13,859 bases of DNA from positions 1 to 13,859 of the forward strand of contig JAVBNO010000033.1 in NCBI GenBank assembly GCA_031551485.1, in the 5' to 3' direction. The translations under genes and the position numbers were made by a program. Numbering within the stretch: position 1 is the stretch's first letter; every line of letters starts with the position of its first letter. Below, in pieces: positions 7,801 to 13,758 of this stretch. Origin of the DNA: JAVBNO01 sp031551485 (GTDB lineage Bacteria > Bacillota > Clostridia > Oscillospirales > Ruminococcaceae). Below the pieces are notes generated by a model that searched no databases, was not told the origin of the DNA, and worked only from the letters and a program-made list of their open reading frames with translations.

Positions 7801-8376
7801 GATGTCAACATCCTGGTCTTTGATACCGAGGTTTACTCCAACACCGGCGGCCAGTCCTCCAAAGCCACCCCCACCGGCGCTGTGGCCCAGTTTGCCGCCG
7901 CCGGCAAAGAGGTGAAGAAGAAGGACCTTGCCGCCATCGCCATGAGCTACGGCTATGTCTATGTGGCCCAAATTGCCCAGGGCGCCGACTATAACCAGTG
8001 TATTAAGGCGTTTAATGAAGCGGAAAGCTACCACGGCCCCTCCATTGTCATCGCCTACGCCCCCTGCATCAACCACGGCATCAAGGGCGGCATGGGCCTG
8101 GCCCAAACCGAATCCAAGCTGGCGGTGGCCTCCGGCTACTGGCACCTCTTCCGGTTTGACCCCCGCCTCAAGGACGAAGGCAAAAACCCCTTCTCCCTTG
8201 ACAGCAAAGAGCCCACCGCTTCTTACAAAGACTTTATCGCCAGCGAGGTTCGTTATTCCTCCCTCAACCTTGCTTTCCCAGAGCGGGCCCAAGCCCTCTT
8301 CGAAAAGGCCGATAAAGTGGCTGCCGATAAATACAAACACCTGGTCAAACTGCAAAAGCTCTACGATGTAGACTAA
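4837..8376 (+). CDS. nifJ: Pyruvate:ferredoxin (flavodoxin) oxidoreductase, one-piece
   Basis: 1179 aa, the usual length of homodimeric PFOR. It converts pyruvate, CoA and oxidised ferredoxin to acetyl-CoA, CO2 and reduced ferredoxin, the central pyruvate step of anaerobes. It opens MARKMKTMDGN...YPITPSS (residues 28-34), the conserved pyruvate/TPP-side motif. The ferredoxin-like domain (coded about 6900-7140) has two [4Fe-4S] motifs, CIQCNFCAYVCP and CTGCGSCANVCP. The C-terminal domain has CAGCGETPY and ATGCSS, then the TPP-binding GDGWAYDIGFGGLDH and EVYSNTGGQSSKATPTG. The gene stands alone between its own promoter and a strong terminator. The reading frame contains no TTA, CTA or TCA codon through 8355, a sign of strong codon selection and probably high expression. 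The symbol por is used in some genomes. Confidence 0.97.
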   Translation: MARKMKTMDGNNAAAHVSYAFTDVAAIYPITPSSVMAEVTDKWSADGRTNIFGQQVKVVEMQSEAGAAGTVHGSLAAGALTTTYTASQGLLLMIPNMYKMAGEMLPSVIHVSARAVASHALSIFGDHSDVYACRQTGFAMLCSGNVQEVMDLGAVAHLTAIKGRVPFLHFFDGFRTSHEVQKIEAWETEDLAKLLDFDAVDAYRKNALHPQHPVLRGSAQNPDIFFQAREACNPYYDALPALVEDYMGKVNKMIGTDYALFNYYGAKDAQHVIIAMGSVCDTIEETIDYMNANGEKVGLIKVRLYRPFSKAHLLAALPDSVKTITVLDRTKEPGSLGEPLYLDVALALRDTKFASLPLYSGRYGLGSKDTNPAQVFAIYDNAKASAPKTRFTVGIEDDVTNLSLTVTNNTDTSATGTTSCKFWGLGADGTVGANKNSIKIIGDHTDMYAQAYFAYDSKKSGGVTISHLRFGKQKIKSTYYVNKADFVACHNPSYIDKYDMISDLKPGGTFLLNCGWDAAELETRLPGNVKRYIAKNNIKFYTIDGVTIAREIGLGGRINTILQSAFFKLSGIIPVDDAVKFMKDAATASYSKKGEKIVKMNHDAIDRGVTGIAEVKVPADWANAADSAPAPKATGSNKVLVDFVNDIVLPVNGQKGDSLPVSVFKGREDGTLPQGTSAYEKRGIAVDIPCWKSENCIQCNFCAYVCPHAVIRPVAMTEAEAAKAPAGLKMMDMTGMPGYKFAMTVSALDCTGCGSCANVCPGKQGNKALVMEPLDSQLDQQEVFAYGMTIDAKPEVFEKFKETTVKGSQFKQPLLEFSGACAGCGETPYAKLVTQLFGDRMYIANATGCSSIWGGSAPATPYTTNKKGFGPAWANSLFEDNAEYGYGIYLAQAALRNRLIAAVLELSKEGTCKAECEAYLASVNDGAQNTAASDALIAALEKAGGEKAKAILKDKEFLPKKSVWIFGGDGWAYDIGFGGLDHVIASGEDVNILVFDTEVYSNTGGQSSKATPTGAVAQFAAAGKEVKKKDLAAIAMSYGYVYVAQIAQGADYNQCIKAFNEAESYHGPSIVIAYAPCINHGIKGGMGLAQTESKLAVASGYWHLFRFDPRLKDEGKNPFSLDSKEPTASYKDFIASEVRYSSLNLAFPERAQALFEKADKVAADKYKHLVKLQKLYDVD

Positions 8377-8436
8377 ATGGCTGCCGTCCCAACGGCGGAG
8401 ATTCCCCTATGATACAAGCATCCGAATAAACGAAAC

Positions 8437-8478
8437 GCACATAAAAAAGAGAGCCTCTCGGCTCTCTTTTTTATGTGC
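8437..8478. terminator. Strong intrinsic terminator after PFOR
   Basis: Two 19-base arms (8437-8455 and 8460-8478) pair perfectly around a TCTC loop. The GC-rich top is GAGAGCC / GGCTCTC and the lower stem is an A6 / T6 tract. The T run serves the plus strand, and the A run gives a T run on the minus strand, so it could work in both directions. A minor stem GCCGT / ACGGC (8383-8396) lies between it and the stop codon. Confidence 0.92.
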
Positions 8479-8526
8479 TAATGCAAAGCGGCATTGCACC
8501 TCGCTTAAAGGCTATGGTTAGAACCA

Positions 8527-8555
8527 TTGAAACCCCCGCGCCCTTGTTGTATAAT
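8527..8555 (+). promoter_or_regulatory. Sigma-A promoter of the RES/membrane-protein pair
   Basis: TTGAAA (8527-8532) and a perfect TATAAT (8550-8555) are 17 bp apart. The transcript would start near 8562, about 40 bases before the first gene. The strong sites suggest that the pair is expressed rather than silent. No operator-like dyad is evident. Confidence 0.8.
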
Positions 8556-8585
8556 GTCGACATATGGGCCCCCTCCCCAAGAGCA

Positions 8586-8592
8586 AAGGAGG
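8586..8592 (+). promoter_or_regulatory. Ribosome binding site fixing the GTG start at 8602
   Basis: AAGGAGG, nearly ideal, lies nine bases before GTG at 8602. The first in-frame ATG (8617) would be 24 bases away, too far, so the GTG start is favoured. Confidence 0.8.
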
Positions 8593-8601
8593 TGACAACC
8601 G

Positions 8602-9627
8602 GTGGATGCCGACAAAATGGACAAGCTTCAAAAAGGAAGCCCTTCCCTTCTCTCCAGCGCCAAGAACTTTTTTCCCACAAAAACGGTTGTTCAGGTGCAA
8701 AAAGCCTTCACCCGCCGGGAATACACCCGCGCCTTGGAAATCACCGAAAAAGCGCTTGCCGCCCCTGTGCTTGACGCCCCCGACGTCGCCCTTTTAAAAT
8801 TGAATCCCACCCTGGCCGCCGCCGCCAAAGGCGCCATGCCCAAAGGCCTTCCCACCGCCATCCGGGACCTACATATCCCCACGGCCCGCGCTCTGGCCAC
8901 CGCCGAGGGTATCAGCTATGATACAAAGCAAAACCGTTTTGTGGTGGACGCCGCCCCCGACAACAGCTGCACCGCCAAAGAAGCCAACATCATTTTCGGC
9001 GCGGCCCGCCTTTTTGACGGCCTGACCGAGGAAGATTTAATTTCTTTTCTGCGCCATCTCGCCTCCAGCTATCCTCTTGCCCTCCACCATCCTGTCGGCC
9101 AAAAAATATTGACCATTGCCCAAAATATCACCGACACCGTCGGCTTTACCGCCCCCTTTTACTACCACGCCCGTCCACTGCCCAAAGGCGCCTGTCCCTA
9201 CACGGACGAGGAGATGGTGCGCGCCCCCCACGGCCTGCCCGCCCACGCCCGTTTTAATTACACCGGCCAAAGCCATTATTATTGCGCCGACCAAAAAGCC
9301 GGGGCGCTGCGGGAAATAAAAATTCACTACCCCCAAAAAACCGTTTCCATCCAGGTGGCCACTCTCACCATTCGACGCCCCGCCCGTTTGGTCGATTTGT
9401 CCGACCTGGCCGAAAACACCTTCCTTAAATTTTGCCGCTTTCCTTACGACCCTGCCAATGCCCTCAAAATGCCCCGGGAATACTTAATCCCTTCCTTTTT
9501 TGCCGCCTGCTGCAAGCAAGCCGGCCTGGACGGCATCAAATACAAAGGCGCCGCCGACTACCACAATTACGTCACCTGGTCGGACGAGCATTATCAGTTT
9601 GTAAGCCAGTCCGTCGAAAATGACTAG
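8602..9627 (+). CDS. RES-domain protein (putative NAD+ phosphorylase/glycohydrolase)
   Basis: 341 aa, GTG start. The C-terminal part (about 187-336) matches the RES fold: HARFNYTGQSHYYCADQ (Arg217), ALREIK (Glu238), EYLIPSFFAACCKQAGLDGIKYKG (Ser298). These would be the Arg-Glu-Ser residues that name the family. RES proteins studied so far, such as the mycobacterial toxin MbcT, break down NAD+, usually beside an Xre/MbcA-type antitoxin. No such antitoxin gene is visible here. Residues 1-150 are a separate, mostly helical region that I do not recognise; it may be one of the N-terminal domains found on larger RES proteins. The next gene starts 14 bases downstream and encodes a membrane protein, so the two are probably co-transcribed. 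The RES assignment is by motif reading; activity on NAD+ is inference. Confidence 0.78.
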   Translation: MDADKMDKLQKGSPSLLSSAKNFFPTKTVVQVQKAFTRREYTRALEITEKALAAPVLDAPDVALLKLNPTLAAAAKGAMPKGLPTAIRDLHIPTARALATAEGISYDTKQNRFVVDAAPDNSCTAKEANIIFGAARLFDGLTEEDLISFLRHLASSYPLALHHPVGQKILTIAQNITDTVGFTAPFYYHARPLPKGACPYTDEEMVRAPHGLPAHARFNYTGQSHYYCADQKAGALREIKIHYPQKTVSIQVATLTIRRPARLVDLSDLAENTFLKFCRFPYDPANALKMPREYLIPSFFAACCKQAGLDGIKYKGAADYHNYVTWSDEHYQFVSQSVEND

Positions 9628-9641
9628 AAAGAGGTGCTGTC

Positions 9642-10181
9642 ATGAACCGTCCCGAAATGTTTCGTCCCCTCGATAAACTGCTGACGGCCGGTCTTGTCTG
9701 CCGCATTGTCCACGCTGCCGTTATTCTGCTGGTGCTGGTGCTGCAAATGCCCATTAAAATGCTGATGAATTCCCTTTATGAAGCCACCCATATGTTCACG
9801 GTTCCGGTGGTGACGGTCCTCTTTGCGGCGCTGGCCCTTGCCGGACAAATTGTCTGGACCAACATCCTTCGCCGGCGGATGCAGCATGTCCAGAATGCCC
9901 AATCCTCCTCCATCGGCGTTGTCATTTACACCCTCCTTTTCGCCCTTGCCCAATGGATCGCCCAGCTGCTGCAAAGCGCGCTGATGCCTTGGTACTTCTC
10001 CACCCTGGACTCCTATGAGTCTGTCGGCAGTGTTATTGCGTCCAATGCCATCATCACCAATGCCATGAGTGTTGGCGTCCTTCCCTCACTGGCCGCCTCC
10101 ACCCTGCTTCTCTTTGCCGCCGGTGGATTGTGGTACTATTGGCACCTGGTCGCCAATTCCGCTCAACCTCCTACGATGTAA
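9642..10181 (+). CDS. Four-helix membrane protein of unknown function
   Basis: 179 aa; I do not recognise the family. Four hydrophobic segments are visible: about 13-38, 52-72, 91-114 and 145-167. A basic loop (ILRRRM, 75-80) follows the second. A longer polar stretch (117-143) rich in Ser, Asn and Asp lies between the third and fourth. By the positive-inside rule the RRR loop is cytoplasmic, which puts both termini and that loop inside and the 117-143 stretch inside or outside depending on whether all four segments span. GAGGTG stands before the ATG. It lies 14 bases after the RES gene and ends the unit just before a terminator, so a shared role with the RES protein is plausible but not shown. 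Confidence 0.8.
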   Translation: MNRPEMFRPLDKLLTAGLVCRIVHAAVILLVLVLQMPIKMLMNSLYEATHMFTVPVVTVLFAALALAGQIVWTNILRRRMQHVQNAQSSSIGVVIYTLLFALAQWIAQLLQSALMPWYFSTLDSYESVGSVIASNAIITNAMSVGVLPSLAASTLLLFAAGGLWYYWHLVANSAQPPTM

Positions 10182-10196
10182 AAAAAGAGCCTTATT

Positions 10197-10244
10197 ATCA
10201 AAGCAGCGGATGAATAATCATTCATCCGCTGCTTTGATTTTATC
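10197..10244. terminator. Terminator between convergent genes
   Basis: Two perfect 19-base arms, 10197-10215 and 10220-10238, pair around the loop AATC and are followed by TTTATCTTTT on the plus strand. It ends the RES/membrane-protein unit. On the minus strand, where the deacetylase gene ends at 10258, the same stem is followed by AATAAGGCTCTTTTTTA, a poorer U-tract, so it may also serve that gene. Confidence 0.85.
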
Positions 10245-10257
10245 TTTTGGCCCACGG

Positions 10258-11283
10258 TTACAACGCCGTTGGATCGCCAATGTCCATACCCTTTTGCCGC
10301 ACATGATCAATAAAATCGCCCAACACCTTGCCGTTGGTTTCGTTGACCGCGTGCATTAACAAAATTTCGCCGTTGGCAATGGAAGCATCCAACCGCTTTA
10401 GCGCCTCGGTGGGATCCATCGAATTTTGGGCGTCATAGTCCACATAGGCAAAGCTCCAAAATACCGGCGTCAGCTTCATGCTTTTGGCCAGTCCCAACGT
10501 CCTTTCCGAAAACTCCCCATACGGAAAGCGGAAATATTCCATATCATAATGAAACTGCTTGCTCACATAGTCCTGCAGCGATCCGATTTCGGTGGCCGCC
10601 CGCTCTAACGTCACCGTCGGCAGAGAAGGGTGCTTGTCCGTATGATTGCCCACAGTGTGCCCTTCGGCAATCATACGTTTTACCAGCTCCGGTGCGCTTT
10701 CGGCGTAATGCCCGGTAATAAAAAACAGTCCCTTGGCATTTTTCTCCTTAAGTACATCTAAAATTTTGGCGGTATATCCGGCCTCATACCCCATATCGAA
10801 AGTCAAGTAGACAGTGGGTGTGTCCGCCGAAATAAAGACCGCGTCCCACTCGCTATATTTGTCGTTAAACTGCAGCGAGCTAAGCGGCCGGTTTTCTTTG
10901 TCTTTGGGGCTGCCCGACCCCCAGGCAATTTTCTCACCGTTAAGAGCACCGATTTGATTCAAATCGGTGCTCATGGTGGCAACGCTGCCGGACGTATTGC
11001 CGTTGGAAGAAGAGGTACCCGAGCGGGAGCCGGATGTGCCGGGAACCGGTTGGCTGGTGGCAGATTCCGCCGGGCTGGTGTCGGAGATGCTCTCTTCAAA
11101 TTGGCGGCTGCTGGCGGGTGGCAGACTGCTGGAAGCAGGCGGCAGCGGCGCCAGGCTGCTGGTGTTGGGTTGGCTGGCGGGCGGCACATTGCCCCGGTTG
11201 GAGCAAGCGGTCATGCCCAGCGTCAAAACCAAAGTCAGGGCTACAAGAACCAGCAGGGTTTTCATGGACTTTTGCGGTTTCAT
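10258..11283 (-). CDS. pdaA: PdaA-like polysaccharide deacetylase, lipoprotein
   Basis: 341 aa from 11283. Residues 1-26 are a signal peptide ending in a plausible lipobox (GMTAC, Cys27), so the protein is probably lipid-anchored outside the membrane. Residues 28-105 are a flexible Ser/Pro/Thr-rich linker. The NodB-type deacetylase follows: IAWGSG, then TFDMGYEAGYT (161-171, Asp163), GNHTDKH (212-218, His214 and His218 for the metal), RFPYGEFS (252-259), SFAYVDYD and ILLMHAVNETN (His311). TFD.GYE.GYT and the preceding WG...segment are typical of PdaA, which removes acetyl groups from muramic acid to make the delta-lactam of spore cortex. Met164 stands where the second metal Asp is in other deacetylases (Asn in PdaA). 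An ATG at 11298 overlaps the GGAGGA site, so 11283 is the better start. Confidence 0.87.
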   Translation of the reverse strand: MKPQKSMKTLLVLVALTLVLTLGMTACSNRGNVPPASQPNTSSLAPLPPASSSLPPASSRQFEESISDTSPAESATSQPVPGTSGSRSGTSSSNGNTSGSVATMSTDLNQIGALNGEKIAWGSGSPKDKENRPLSSLQFNDKYSEWDAVFISADTPTVYLTFDMGYEAGYTAKILDVLKEKNAKGLFFITGHYAESAPELVKRMIAEGHTVGNHTDKHPSLPTVTLERAATEIGSLQDYVSKQFHYDMEYFRFPYGEFSERTLGLAKSMKLTPVFWSFAYVDYDAQNSMDPTEALKRLDASIANGEILLMHAVNETNGKVLGDFIDHVRQKGMDIGDPTAL

Positions 11284-11371
11284 CGGGAATTCCTCCATCT
11301 GTTGTGATTTTCTTCATCCCTCCCCTTGCTTTTGGCAAACCGTGCAAAGGGTGGACGTTGGTCGGCACACT

Positions 11372-11408
11372 GGAAATGTTTATACAATACTGTGGTAAAA
11401 ACATTTCC
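11372..11408. promoter_or_regulatory. 10-bp inverted repeat upstream of pdaA-like gene
   Basis: GGAAATGTTT (11372-11381) and AAACATTTCC (11399-11408) are perfect inverted repeats 17 bp apart. The spacer and left arm hold, on the minus strand, TTGTATAAAC, which could be a -10 region. The site is about 90-125 bases before the deacetylase start. It could be a repressor operator over the promoter; there is no U-tract, so it is not a typical terminator. Confidence 0.5.
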
Positions 11409-11462
11409 TACCATAGTTTGTACCGTTTTCCCGATAATATTGATGGTTAATGTTCTTTTTTT

Positions 11463-11501
11463 AAAAAAAGTACCCCTTTTGGGTCAAAAGAGGTACTTTT
11501 T
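11463..11501 (-). terminator. Terminator after pyrBI
   Basis: AAAAAGTACCCCTTTT (11465-11480) pairs with AAAAGAGGTACTTTTT (11486-11501), 16 pairs including one wobble, loop GGGTC. On the minus strand it ends in seven T. It lies 49 bases past the pyrI stop, and the flanking A/T runs could also allow function on the plus strand. Between it and the deacetylase gene nothing else is evident except the dyad at 11372-11408. Confidence 0.85.
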
Positions 11502-11549
11502 CCAGCATCCGCATTTTATTATTAAGAACTTTTCTAAATAAAGCCCATC

Positions 11550-11978
11550 TTAATCTTTGCGGGTATACTCCTGTTCACAGTAAGTGCACTTATACGTTTT
11601 GGTGCGGGGGTTCACCAGCTCGAACACATGGGGCAGTTCCTGTTCCACCGACGTAATGCACCGGGGGTTTTTGCACTGAATGACATCCACCACCCGCTGG
11701 GGCAGCGAAAGCCTTTTCTTCTCTATCACCCGGTCGTCGTCAATAATGTTGACGGTAATCTGGTCGTCAATAAAGCCCAGCACCTCTAAATTCAAATCGA
11801 TCATATCCTCGATTTTAATGATATCTTTGCGGCCCATGCGGTTGCTTTTGGCGTTTTTGATAATGGCCACGCTGCAGTCCAGGCGGTCCAGCTGCAAATG
11901 CCGGTAAATTTCCATGCTTTTACCCGCCTGAATATGGTCGAGCACAACGCCCCGCATCACACTGTCTACTTTCAGCAT
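11550..11978 (-). CDS. pyrI: Aspartate carbamoyltransferase regulatory chain
   Basis: 142 aa from ATG at 11978. PyrI is the nucleotide-binding regulatory subunit that assembles with PyrB and gives CTP/ATP control. The N-terminal allosteric domain (about 1-95) includes the ATP/CTP site region and KNAKSNRMGRKDIIKIED. The C-terminal zinc domain has the four cysteines in CKNPRC (102-107) and CTYC (131-134). The open frame runs far upstream to 12437 inside pyrB, but the family N-terminus and a GGAGG site seven bases before 11978 fix the start. Only two bases separate it from the pyrB stop, and its ribosome site lies inside the pyrB end, so the two are probably coupled. Confidence 0.96.
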   Translation of the reverse strand: MLKVDSVMRGVVLDHIQAGKSMEIYRHLQLDRLDCSVAIIKNAKSNRMGRKDIIKIEDMIDLNLEVLGFIDDQITVNIIDDDRVIEKKRLSLPQRVVDVIQCKNPRCITSVEQELPHVFELVNPRTKTYKCTYCEQEYTRKD

Positions 11979-11980
11979 CG

Positions 11981-12898
11981 TTAAACCTCCAATCCCAAAA
12001 GGGTGATGATAAGCGCCATTCGGGCGTAGACGCCATATTGCACCTGCCGGAAGTAGGCGGCCCGGGGATCTTCGTCCACCGCAACGGAAATTTCGTTGAC
12101 CCGGGGCAGCGGGTGCATCACAATCATATCGTCTTTGGCCAGCTGCATTTTGGCCTCGTCCAAAATATAGGTGCCCTTTAACCGCAGATATTCTTCCTCG
12201 TTGAAGAACCGCTCTTTTTGAATGCGGGTCATGTAAAGAATATCCAGCTGGGGCATCGCTCTTTCCAGGCTTTCTTCCTCCGTAAAGGGCACGCCTTCTG
12301 CCTCCAGCGTCTCTTTGCGCAAATAAGCCGGCACCCGAAGCTCCACCGGCGCTATAAAGGTAAAGCGGTTCCCTTTGTACCGGGCCAGCGTCTTGATGAG
12401 GGAATGAACGGTGCGGCCAAACATCAAATCGCCGCACAGGCCGATGTTCTGGCCGGTCAGCTTGCCTTTCAGCGACAGAATGGTCAGCAGGTCGGTCAGG
12501 GTTTGGGTCGGATGCTGGTGGCCGCCGTCCCCCGCGTTGATGACCGGGATGGCGGAGTGGCGGGCGGCGACCAGCGGCGCCCCCTCTTTGGGGTGGCGCA
12601 TGGCGCAGATGTCGGCATAGCAGGAGACGGTGCGGATGGTGTCCGCCACGCTCTCCCCTTTGGCAGCCGAACTGGAATCGGCGGAAGAGAAGCCCAAAAT
12701 CTGCCCCCCCAAACTGAGCATGGCCGATTCAAAACTCAGCCGCGTGCGGGTGCTGGGTTCATAGAACAGGGTGGCCAGCTTTTTACCCTCGCAGACTTTG
12801 CGGTAACGGCCGGGGTTTTGGCGGATATCTTCCGCCAGCTTGAGCATGTGGTCAATTTCATCTAAAGAGAGATCAGACGGGTCAATCAAATGCTTCAT
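11981..12898 (-). CDS. pyrB: Aspartate carbamoyltransferase catalytic chain
   Basis: 305 aa, the usual size. PyrB joins carbamoyl phosphate and L-aspartate to N-carbamoyl-aspartate, the committed step of pyrimidine synthesis. Visible motifs are STRTRLSFE (49-57, carbamoyl-phosphate binding), the flexible loop after SSAAKGES, GGHQHPTQTLTDLL (125-138) and MHPLPR with Arg in the aspartate loop near 265-270. GAGGAGGA lies six bases before the ATG. It is the first gene of pyrBI, behind a 180-base leader with a terminator-like hairpin. Together with PyrI it should form the allosteric holoenzyme of the E. coli kind, which also occurs in clostridia. Confidence 0.97.
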   Translation of the reverse strand: MKHLIDPSDLSLDEIDHMLKLAEDIRQNPGRYRKVCEGKKLATLFYEPSTRTRLSFESAMLSLGGQILGFSSADSSSAAKGESVADTIRTVSCYADICAMRHPKEGAPLVAARHSAIPVINAGDGGHQHPTQTLTDLLTILSLKGKLTGQNIGLCGDLMFGRTVHSLIKTLARYKGNRFTFIAPVELRVPAYLRKETLEAEGVPFTEEESLERAMPQLDILYMTRIQKERFFNEEEYLRLKGTYILDEAKMQLAKDDMIVMHPLPRVNEISVAVDEDPRAAYFRQVQYGVYARMALIITLLGLEV

Positions 12899-12910
12899 GG
12901 GCAGTCCTCC

Positions 12911-13069
12911 TCAATTTTCTTGTGATAAATAAGCAATGATAAAACAGTAAAACACACCGGTGGCTTGTCCGAAATGCGCCTGCAAACGGACATAAAAAAA
13001 TAGCAATCCTGCCGCCGGCCAAAGCCCTGACCACAGAATTGCTGTCCCATTTTGCCTTTGAATGGCCAC
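12911..13069 (-). CDS. Possible pyrBI leader peptide
   Basis: An open frame of 52 codons from GTG at 13069 ends with TGA 12 bases before pyrB. AAGG stands six bases before the GTG, and the transcript should start only about 12 bases upstream of it. The peptide would begin MAIQRQNGTAILWSGLWPAA and continue with a hydrophobic FF/IIAY-rich part. It runs through the attenuator hairpin and ends just before pyrB, which is the layout of the E. coli PyrL leader. The weak start and the lack of homology that I can name make this tentative. Confidence 0.3.
   Translation of the reverse strand: MAIQRQNGTAILWSGLWPAAGLLFFYVRLQAHFGQATGVFYCFIIAYLSQEN
12992..13043 (-). promoter_or_regulatory. Attenuator-like terminator in the pyrBI leader
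   Basis: On the minus strand AGCAATTCTG (13043-13034) pairs with CAGGATTGCT (13011-13002), ten pairs with one wobble. An inner stem GGTCA / TTGGCC lies in the loop. ATTTTTTTA follows directly (13001-12993). The hairpin is about 95 bases before pyrB and about 40 after the predicted transcript start, so it should stop transcripts unless overridden. Upstream, CCCATT and AATGGG can pair, but I see no convincing antiterminator and no PyrR-type binding loop. Confidence 0.72.
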
Positions 13070-13088
13070 AATGGGCCTTGCCTTTATC

Positions 13089-13117
13089 ATTATACAGCAC
13101 CCAAATGGGGTTGTAAA
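13089..13117 (-). promoter_or_regulatory. Sigma-A promoter of pyrBI
   Basis: On the minus strand TTTACA (13117-13112) and a perfect TATAAT (13094-13089) are 17 bp apart. The start would be near 13082, giving a ~180-base leader before pyrB. Downstream of it lies the attenuator-like hairpin. Confidence 0.85.
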
Positions 13118-13151
13118 GCCGCAGATAAAAAAATAAAGCGGATGAGTTTCT

Positions 13152-13201
13152 GGGGTGAAGTCCACCCGGCGCAATCCGCCGATTGTTGCACTACAACAAT
13201 C
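13152..13201. repeat. Cluster of short inverted repeats upstream of the pyrBI promoter
   Basis: Three small dyads follow one another: GGGTG / CACCC near 13153-13167, CGGC / GCCG near 13167-13181, and GATTGTTG / CAACAATC (13181-13188 and 13194-13201, loop CACTA). They lie 35-90 bases upstream of the -35 site, with no U-tract for termination. The last could be an operator. I see no gene between 13118 and the repeat array. Confidence 0.45.
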
Positions 13202-13249
13202 CCCACCCGCACCCCAATACAGAGCCAAAACAGCCCTCCCACAAGGCCG

Positions 13250-13500
13250 GACGTTTCCTGCGCGTCTATGCCCTCGCCCTAAAGATGGGGTAAGGGGAAA
13301 CCATGTGGTTTCCCCTTAAAAGTGTTTTTGCATACTTTTTGCGCCAAAAAGTATGGGCCCGTCGCGGCCCAAGCGACATGCTATATGCCCGCCGGAGCGG
13401 CTGCACGTCTATGCCAATTCTATATTGATATCAGTACCAGCCCTTTCTTCTTCACCCTCTGCACCCCAGATCAGACCTAAAACCGTCCTCCCCATAAGCC
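13250..13500. repeat. ~253-bp repeat, right copy 1
   Basis: Hairpin 1 is at 13294-13315, hairpin 2 at 13331-13355 and hairpin 3 at 13361-13377, with the same arms as in the left copies. The linker between hairpins 1 and 2 differs (TTAAAAGTG rather than AAAAAATG), and the tail after CCGGAGCGG is the most diverged of the set. Direct orientation relative to 209-466. Confidence 0.82.
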
Positions 13501-13758
13501 GCGCGTTTCCCGCGCACCTATGCCCTCGCCCTAAGGATGGGGGCAAGGGGAAACCATGTGGTTTCCCCAAAAAATGTTTTTGCATACTTTTTGCGCCAAA
13601 AAGTATGGGCCCGTCGCGGCCCAAGCGACAGGCTATATCCCTGCCGGAGCGGCTGTGCGTTTACTCAACTTTGATTCAAGATCGGCGATATCGGCCTTTG
13701 TTCTTCTTCACCGTTCGCATATCAGCACAGCACCAAAGTTATTCTCCCGCGCAGCCCA
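13501..13758. repeat. ~253-bp repeat, right copy 2
   Basis: Complete unit. Hairpin 1 is at 13547-13568, hairpin 2 at 13583-13607 and hairpin 3 at 13613-13629. The CCCTCGCCCT anchor at 13523 is 252 bases after that of copy 1 (13271) and 256 before that of copy 3 (13779). The tail TTTACTCAACTTTGATTCAA is identical to that of left copy 1. Confidence 0.85.

Noticed and set aside
4825..8355. 1176-codon open frame on the minus strand opposite PFOR
   Set aside because: It mirrors PFOR codon for codon and stays open only because TTA, CTA and TCA are avoided. Its translation is low-complexity Gly/Val/Ala/Phe-rich and matches no family I know.
11979..12437. Upstream extension of the pyrI frame
   Set aside because: It runs inside pyrB, and the known PyrI N-terminus with its ribosome site starts at 11978.
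12899..13094. PyrR-controlled attenuator
   Set aside because: The conserved PyrR binding loop is not visible, so I describe the leader only as attenuator-like.
13070..13228. Upstream part of the minus frame that contains the leader peptide
   Set aside because: It lies across the pyrBI promoter, has only a TTG start without a ribosome site, and would not be in the predicted transcript.
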